From NCBI GenBank assembly GCA_903913345.1, contig CAIWLA010000494.1:1-10999 (forward strand): DNA of 10,999 nt, written 5' to 3'. The stretch's first letter is position 1. Every line of letters starts with the position of its first letter. Below the pieces are notes generated by a model. It made no database searches, was not told the DNA's origin, and saw nothing but the letters and a program-made list of their open reading frames with translations. This DNA comes from an uncultured Magnetococcales bacterium. GTDB lineage: Bacteria; Pseudomonadota; Magnetococcia; Magnetococcales; Magnetaquicoccaceae. A program made the translations under genes and the position numbers. Below, piece after piece: positions 7,423 through 10,999 of the stretch.

Positions 7423-7560
7423 GATGGCCCCCTGGCATGATCGCGGTTGGTGATGGGAGATCGACGGCATGGCCCAAGTGATCGCCACAGGAGATCCCGT
7501 TCGCCGGTATGGCCGCTGGTTTTTGCCAGGCTCCTGAGACCGACCCGCCCAAAGCAGATC

Positions 7561-7590
7561 ATTCTACGGTGTGCCACGGGTATCATGCAA
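7561..7590 (-). promoter_or_regulatory. Candidate promoter for the yaiI-type gene
   Basis: On the minus strand, TTGCAT (7590-7585) and TAGAAT (7566-7561) are 18 bases apart. The -10 box matches consensus at 5 of 6 positions; the -35 box is weak. A small inverted repeat CAACC-ATC-GGTTG (7588-7600) touches the -35 end. The predicted leader would be about 130 bases. No other reasonable promoter is seen for this gene. Confidence 0.35.
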
Positions 7591-7609
7591 CCATCGGTTG
7601 GGGAAGATT

Positions 7610-7651
7610 GGAAAAATTTTCCTCCCTGTGGAAGGAAAATGTGTTTATAAT
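7610..7651 (+). promoter_or_regulatory. Promoter region with overlapping palindromes upstream of the sapC-neuCB set
   Basis: A perfect TATAAT (7646-7651) lies 79 bases before the sapC start codon. No -35 consensus stands at the right distance. In its place are two overlapping palindromes: GGAAAAATTTTCC (7610-7622), and ATTTTCCT (7616-7623) mirrored by AGGAAAAT (7633-7640) with CC/GG pairs inside. This arrangement suggests a regulator-bound promoter, though the sequence alone does not show whether for activation or repression. It would drive the SapC, NeuC and NeuB genes together. Confidence 0.55.
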
Positions 7652-7730
7652 CCCTTCAGACTCAAGAGGCTGGGCAAATGGTCCCAATCGACAGTTTCGG
7701 GTACACTAAAATCGAGCGAGGTAACACGCA

Positions 7731-8471
7731 ATGAAGCAGCTTTTGTTTTATGAACAACCGGTTGCACTCAACAAGGAGCGGCATCGGGCCTTCAAGATTG
7801 ACAACAAGGGGACCAACTATTCCTTCGCCAAAGGGACCAACTCGGTCATCATCACCGGGATGGAGTTTGTCCATATCGCCAAGGAATATCCCATTGTCTT
7901 TGCCAAGGCGGGTGAGCGCACGGTTCCTCTGGCCTTGCTCGGTCTGCGCAACGATGAAAATCTGTTCATCAACGAAGCCGGTCTGTGGGACGCGCGGTAT
8001 ATACCCGCCTTTGTGCGCCGGTATCCGTTTGTGTTGGCCGATTCGGGGGATGGCAATCTGGCGGTCTGCATCGATGAGGGATTTGGCGGCTTCAACAGCG
8101 AAACCGGGACACCCCTTTTCAACGAAGAGGGTGAACAGGCCCCTCTGTTGGAAAATGCCATTCGTTTTCTCACCGAATATCAAGGACAGAACCAACGCAC
8201 CGAAATTTTTGTCAACCGCTTGCTGGAGATGGAACTGTTGACCGAATTGACGGCCCGGGCCGAGTTGGCCGGGGGTGTCAAATTTTCCATGGGCGGATTG
8301 CTGGTGGTGGAAGAGAAAAAGCTGATGGAAATGGACCAGGAAAAGGTTCTGGAACTGTTCCGTTCCGGGGAGATGGGATGGATCTATGCCCATCTGCTCT
8401 CCCTGTCCAACATGAGCCGCCTGGCGGAAATGTTGGGCAAAATTGGCGGTGATGCGGTGCGGATCAACTAG
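7731..8471 (+). CDS. SapC family protein
   Basis: A 246-residue protein of the SapC family, named after a gene in the Campylobacter surface-array region. The biochemical role is not established. Recognisable family blocks are PVALNKERHRAFKI near the N-terminus, YSFAKGTNSVIITGMEFVHI, AKEYPIVFAK, VPLALLGLRNDENLFINEAG and the strongly conserved WDARYIPAFVRRYPFVLAD (about residues 85-103). The helical C-terminal half contains TEIFVNRLLEMELLTEL and EKVLELFRSGEMGWIYAHLL. No signal peptide or membrane segment is visible, so it is cytoplasmic unless exported by another route. The ATG has GAGG 9 bases upstream. It leads a three-gene plus-strand set, with its TAG stop 28 bases before the NeuC-type gene. 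This context ties it to surface glycan synthesis, though its own part there is inference. Confidence 0.88.
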   Translation: MKQLLFYEQPVALNKERHRAFKIDNKGTNYSFAKGTNSVIITGMEFVHIAKEYPIVFAKAGERTVPLALLGLRNDENLFINEAGLWDARYIPAFVRRYPFVLADSGDGNLAVCIDEGFGGFNSETGTPLFNEEGEQAPLLENAIRFLTEYQGQNQRTEIFVNRLLEMELLTELTARAELAGGVKFSMGGLLVVEEKKLMEMDQEKVLELFRSGEMGWIYAHLLSLSNMSRLAEMLGKIGGDAVRIN

Positions 8472-8499
8472 GCGATTGTCCACACGCCAAGAGGAGCGG

Positions 8500-9702
8500 A
8501 TGACGGCCATGGCGGAGGCGGATGGGTTGTTGCAGGCGTGTGGGGGACGGATTAAAATTTTGGCCCTGACGGGGATTCGTTCCGAATATGACCTGCTCTT
8601 TCCCCTGCTGAAAAGGCTGTCGCTGGATGCCGCTTTTGACCTGGGGGTGGTGGTCTGTGGGGCACATTTGACCAATCTGCACAACCATTCGGTGCGTCAG
8701 ATTGAGGCGGATGGGTTCCACATCGTCGAACGGTTGGAAACCTTGCTCCACTCCAGCAGTCGGTTGGGCAAGGTCCGATCCAGTGGCATCCTGTTGACGG
8801 CCCTGGGTCAAACCCTGGAGCGGGAGCGGCCGGACCTGCTGCTGCTTCTGGGGGATCGGGAAGAGGTGGTGGTGGGTTCGCTGGCTGGCCTCTATCTGGG
8901 GATTCCCGTGGTTCACCTGGCGGGGGGTGATTCTCTCCACGGGGGGTGCCCGGATGAGTGGGTGCGACATGCCGCCACCAAAATGAGCCACCTGCATCTG
9001 GCCATGGCCGAGGCCCACGCCCAGCGACTGCTGCGTCTGGGAGAGGAACCTTGGCGGGTGCATGTGGTGGGCAGCGGCGGAGTGGACCGGTTGCGCCAGG
9101 AACCGGAGATCTCGCGGGAGCAGTTGGCGGAGAGAGTGGGAGCCGGGGTACACACCGCGTATGGCGTCTTTCTCTTTCATCCCTTGATGGATGCCCATTG
9201 TCAGGAGGGGGGCGAGCAGGTTGCCCTCTGTCTGGAGGGTGCCCTGCGTACCGGTCTGCATCTGTTTGTCGGTGCCCCCAACAGTGATCCGGGTTACCAG
9301 GAGGTGGCCAGGGTGATCGATCTCCATGGCCGGCGTGCCGAGGTGACGCTCTATCGCCATTTGCCCCGTTCGACCTTTGTGGCCTTGTTGCGGCAGGCGC
9401 GCTGTCTGGTGGGCAACTCCTCTCTGGCCTTTCATGAGGCCCCTTTTCTGGGGTTGCCTGCCGTCAATATTGGCGATCGTCAGCAGGGACGGTTGGCCGC
9501 CCACAACATTCAATCGGTTCCTCTCGATCTCCAGGCCATTCAACAGGCGGTGCAGCGGGCCGCCTTCGATCCCCTCTATCGGGCCACGGTGCAACCGGGC
9601 GATACGGTCTATGGGGATGGCCATATGGCCGAACGCACGGTTGCCCTGCTCAAAAATCTGCCCGACAAACAGACCCTGCTGGCCAAACGGATGACCTATT
9701 GA
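8500..9702 (+). CDS. neuC: UDP-N-acetylglucosamine 2-epimerase (hydrolysing), NeuC/LegG type
   Basis: A 400-residue cytoplasmic GT-B fold enzyme. Family members hydrolyse a UDP-HexNAc with inversion at C2: NeuC yields ManNAc from UDP-GlcNAc for sialic acid, and LegG yields 2,4-diacetamido-2,4,6-trideoxymannose for legionaminic acid. Visible motifs are TGIRSEYDLLFPLL (about 24-37), GAHLTNLHNHSVRQIEADGF, LLLLGDREEVVVGS (GDRE at 118-121), VVHLAGGDS and DEWVRHAATKMSHLHL. Later come RLGEEPWRVHVVGSGGVDRL, APNSDPGYQE, the VGNSS nucleotide-binding loop (304-308) and FLGLPAVNIGDRQQGR. I start at the ATG at 8500 after GAGGAG (8491-8496); the ATG at 8509 is an alternative. Its place directly before a NeuB-type gene fixes it in a nonulosonic acid pathway. 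The motifs I can read do not separate NeuC from LegG, so the gene symbol is by family. Confidence 0.9.
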   Translation: MTAMAEADGLLQACGGRIKILALTGIRSEYDLLFPLLKRLSLDAAFDLGVVVCGAHLTNLHNHSVRQIEADGFHIVERLETLLHSSSRLGKVRSSGILLTALGQTLERERPDLLLLLGDREEVVVGSLAGLYLGIPVVHLAGGDSLHGGCPDEWVRHAATKMSHLHLAMAEAHAQRLLRLGEEPWRVHVVGSGGVDRLRQEPEISREQLAERVGAGVHTAYGVFLFHPLMDAHCQEGGEQVALCLEGALRTGLHLFVGAPNSDPGYQEVARVIDLHGRRAEVTLYRHLPRSTFVALLRQARCLVGNSSLAFHEAPFLGLPAVNIGDRQQGRLAAHNIQSVPLDLQAIQQAVQRAAFDPLYRATVQPGDTVYGDGHMAERTVALLKNLPDKQTLLAKRMTY

Positions 9703-9724
9703 GGGTAAAAGGGGGGTCACACCC

Positions 9725-10828
9725 ATGACCATGATGCACAAGCAGCCCATTGCCCCGACCGGCGTGTTGATCATTGCGGAGGCGGGTGTCAACCATAATG
9801 CCGACGTGCAGATGGCCCTGCGGATGGTGGAGGTGGCGGCGGCGGTTGGGGCGGATGCGATCAAGTTTCAGACCTTTCGGACGGCGGAACTGGTCAGCCG
9901 GTCGGCCCCCAAGGCCGACTATCAACGGGCCACCACGGGGGGGGAAGAGTCGCAGTTTGAAATGATTCGCCGACTGGAGTTGGATTGGCCGACCCATCAT
10001 CTCCTGCGGGACCATTGCCGGGAGAGGGGTATTTTTTTCCTGTCGGCCCCCTTTGACCTCCCCAGTCTGGATTTTTTGGTGGATGATCTGCAACTGGAAC
10101 GGCTCAAGATTCCCTCCGGGGAGATCACCCATGGGCCATTGTTGTGGCGGGCGGCGGCCAGTGGTCGGCCAATCATCCTCTCGACGGGAATGGCCTCTCT
10201 GGGTGAGGTGGAACAGGCGTTGGCCGTTTTGGCCTGTGGTTATCTGGGCCATTCCCCCTCGATGGCGGCCTTTGAGGCGGCCTATCATTCGGTGGCGGGT
10301 CAAGAGCGGTTGCGGGAGCGGGTGACGTTGTTGCATTGCACCAGTGAATATCCCGCTCCCTTTGCCTCGGTCAATCTGCGTGCCATGGATACGTTGGCCA
10401 CGGCCTTCGGGTTGCCGGTCGGTTTGTCGGACCATTCGCCTGGCATTGCCATCCCCATTGCGGCGGTGGCGCGGGGGGCGGTGGTGGTGGAAAAACATTT
10501 CACCCTGGATCGGACGTTGCCGGGTCCAGACCATGCGGCCTCTCTGGAACCGTTGGAGTTGGCGGAGATGGTCCGTGCCATTCGGGCCGTGGAGGTGGCG
10601 TTGGGGGATGGGCGCAAGATACCGGCGGCGGTGGAGTTGAAAAATCGGGCGGTGGCACGCAAGCAGTTGGTGGCGTTGACCGATATTGCCGCCGGAACGC
10701 CTTTCACGGTGGCCAATCTGGGGGCGAAGCGGCCGGGCACCGGTCTGTCGCCCATGGCCTATTGGCAATGGTTGGGGCGGCGGGCCGAGCGGGACTATCA
10801 GGCGGAACAACCGATTGGCGAGGAATAG
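9725..10828 (+). CDS. neuB: N-acylneuraminate (nonulosonic acid) synthase, NeuB type
   Basis: A 367-residue cytoplasmic enzyme that condenses PEP with a ManNAc-type sugar to form a nine-carbon acid (Neu5Ac, or legionaminic acid if the upstream epimerase is LegG-like). The TIM-barrel domain has IIAEAGVNHN (16-25, catalytic Glu at E19), IKFQTF (46-51), PKADYQRATTGGEESQFEMI, FFLSAPFD, KIPSGEI, LHCTSEYP (about 202-209), GLSDHSPGIAIPIAAVARGA and EKHFTLDRTLPGPDHAASLE. The C-terminal antifreeze-like SAF domain (about 305-360) has VARKQLVAL, IAAGTPF and KRPGTGLSP, the loop that reaches into the partner subunit's active site in the dimer. The PGPDH(A)ASLEP block argues against a pseudaminate (PseI) synthase. 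GGGGGG lies 8 bases before the first of three near-adjacent ATG codons. It starts 22 bases after neuC; no CMP-sugar synthetase is seen before the window ends. Confidence 0.93.
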   Translation: MTMMHKQPIAPTGVLIIAEAGVNHNADVQMALRMVEVAAAVGADAIKFQTFRTAELVSRSAPKADYQRATTGGEESQFEMIRRLELDWPTHHLLRDHCRERGIFFLSAPFDLPSLDFLVDDLQLERLKIPSGEITHGPLLWRAAASGRPIILSTGMASLGEVEQALAVLACGYLGHSPSMAAFEAAYHSVAGQERLRERVTLLHCTSEYPAPFASVNLRAMDTLATAFGLPVGLSDHSPGIAIPIAAVARGAVVVEKHFTLDRTLPGPDHAASLEPLELAEMVRAIRAVEVALGDGRKIPAAVELKNRAVARKQLVALTDIAAGTPFTVANLGAKRPGTGLSPMAYWQWLGRRAERDYQAEQPIGEE

Positions 10829-10869
10829 TGGCTAAACCGAGCTAATTTGACGGGCTGCCGAAATCTTTT

Positions 10870-10899
10870 CTGGGGGAGGCGGAGAACCGCATCCCCCAG
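10870..10899. terminator. GC-rich hairpin after neuB
   Basis: Forty-one bases after the neuB stop, CTGGGGGA pairs with TCCCCCAG, and an inner GCGG/CCGC closes an AGAA loop with one G-A mismatch, for a total of 30 bases. A run of nine T residues (10913-10921) follows after a 13-base CCCC-rich gap, so it is not a textbook intrinsic terminator. It is placed where the operon should end. It may instead be one arm of the hairpin repeat that runs to the window end. Confidence 0.5.
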
Positions 10900-10902
10900 A
10901 CC

Positions 10903-10999
10903 CCCTCCACCCTTTTTTTTTAATAATTTTTTTATTTATCAGGGGGTACAGGGGGGATTATCCCCCCTGTTGGGGTCCAGGGGCAAGGCCCCTGGTAGG
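10903..10999 (-). repeat. Triple-hairpin palindromic repeat, copy 2, inverted and cut by the window end
   Basis: Reading the minus strand from 10999, the first 59 bases equal positions 6848-6906 exactly, including the B hairpin and the 23-base C palindrome. One mismatch follows, then a closely similar A/T-rich tail (ATAAATAAAAA, ATTATT) and GGGTGGAGGGGG, against GGATGGAGGGAGG in copy 1. The rest, including the expected hairpin A, lies past the window. It sits directly downstream of neuB. Exact identity across 59 bases shows the two copies derive from a recent common source or are kept alike by conversion. Confidence 0.9.

Noticed and set aside
7423..7488. Longer N-terminus for the YaiI family protein from a GTG at 7488
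   Set aside because: The extra 22 residues are not part of the family. The GTG at 7422 has a better ribosome site and gives the usual length.
8464..9864. 466-codon minus-strand open frame opposite neuC
   Set aside because: The plus-strand frame carries all epimerase motifs. The reverse translation is low-complexity Gln/His/Arg text.
9650..10810. 386-codon minus-strand open frame opposite neuB
   Set aside because: Shadow of the NeuB-type synthase gene; no recognisable motif.

Overview
The window reads as a piece of a Gram-negative, probably proteobacterial, chromosome. Genes are dense and GC-rich. Several products carry signal peptides, and there are a periplasmic-type SPOR domain protein and an outer-surface (SapC family plus nonulosonic acid) gene set. 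Intergenic spaces contain GC-rich hairpin repeats. Nothing here fixes the taxon. I see no rRNA, tRNA, CRISPR array, transposase or phage gene.

Layout. Positions 51-2803 (minus strand) hold a run of three genes transcribed right to left: a YggS/PLPBP-type PLP-binding protein, a secreted TPR-SPOR protein, and proC (pyrroline-5-carboxylate reductase). A 363-base divergent spacer with a hairpin separates this run from a complete transketolase gene on the plus strand (3167-5155). Transketolase is followed by a strong, symmetric A-stem-T terminator. The terminator also faces two very small minus-strand genes (5243-5437 and 5560-5721). Both encode short exported lysine-rich peptides, and the second has only 53 codons. 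A 515-base stretch without a convincing gene follows, then a conserved-looking but unrecognised 183-residue protein (6237-6788, plus). This converges on a YaiI/YqxD family gene (6967-7422, minus). A three-hairpin palindromic repeat lies between the two stop codons.

From 7731 to 10828 there is a tight plus-strand gene set: a SapC family protein, a hydrolysing UDP-GlcNAc 2-epimerase (NeuC/LegG type) and a NeuB type nonulosonate synthase, with gaps of 28 and 22 bases. NeuC-type and NeuB-type enzymes catalyse consecutive parts of the route to sialic or legionaminic acid (sugar nucleotide to ManNAc-like sugar, then condensation with PEP). The linked SapC gene suggests the sugar decorates a surface layer or another envelope component; this is inference. 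A TATAAT box preceded by two overlapping palindromes lies upstream of the set. Downstream of neuB the window ends inside a second, inverted copy of the hairpin repeat, identical to the first over 59 bases.

The most notable items are the paired inverted hairpin repeats, the SapC-nonulosonate linkage with its palindromic promoter region, and the pair of tiny exported lysine-rich peptides. I did not find a clear new multi-gene system; most of the window is ordinary core metabolism.
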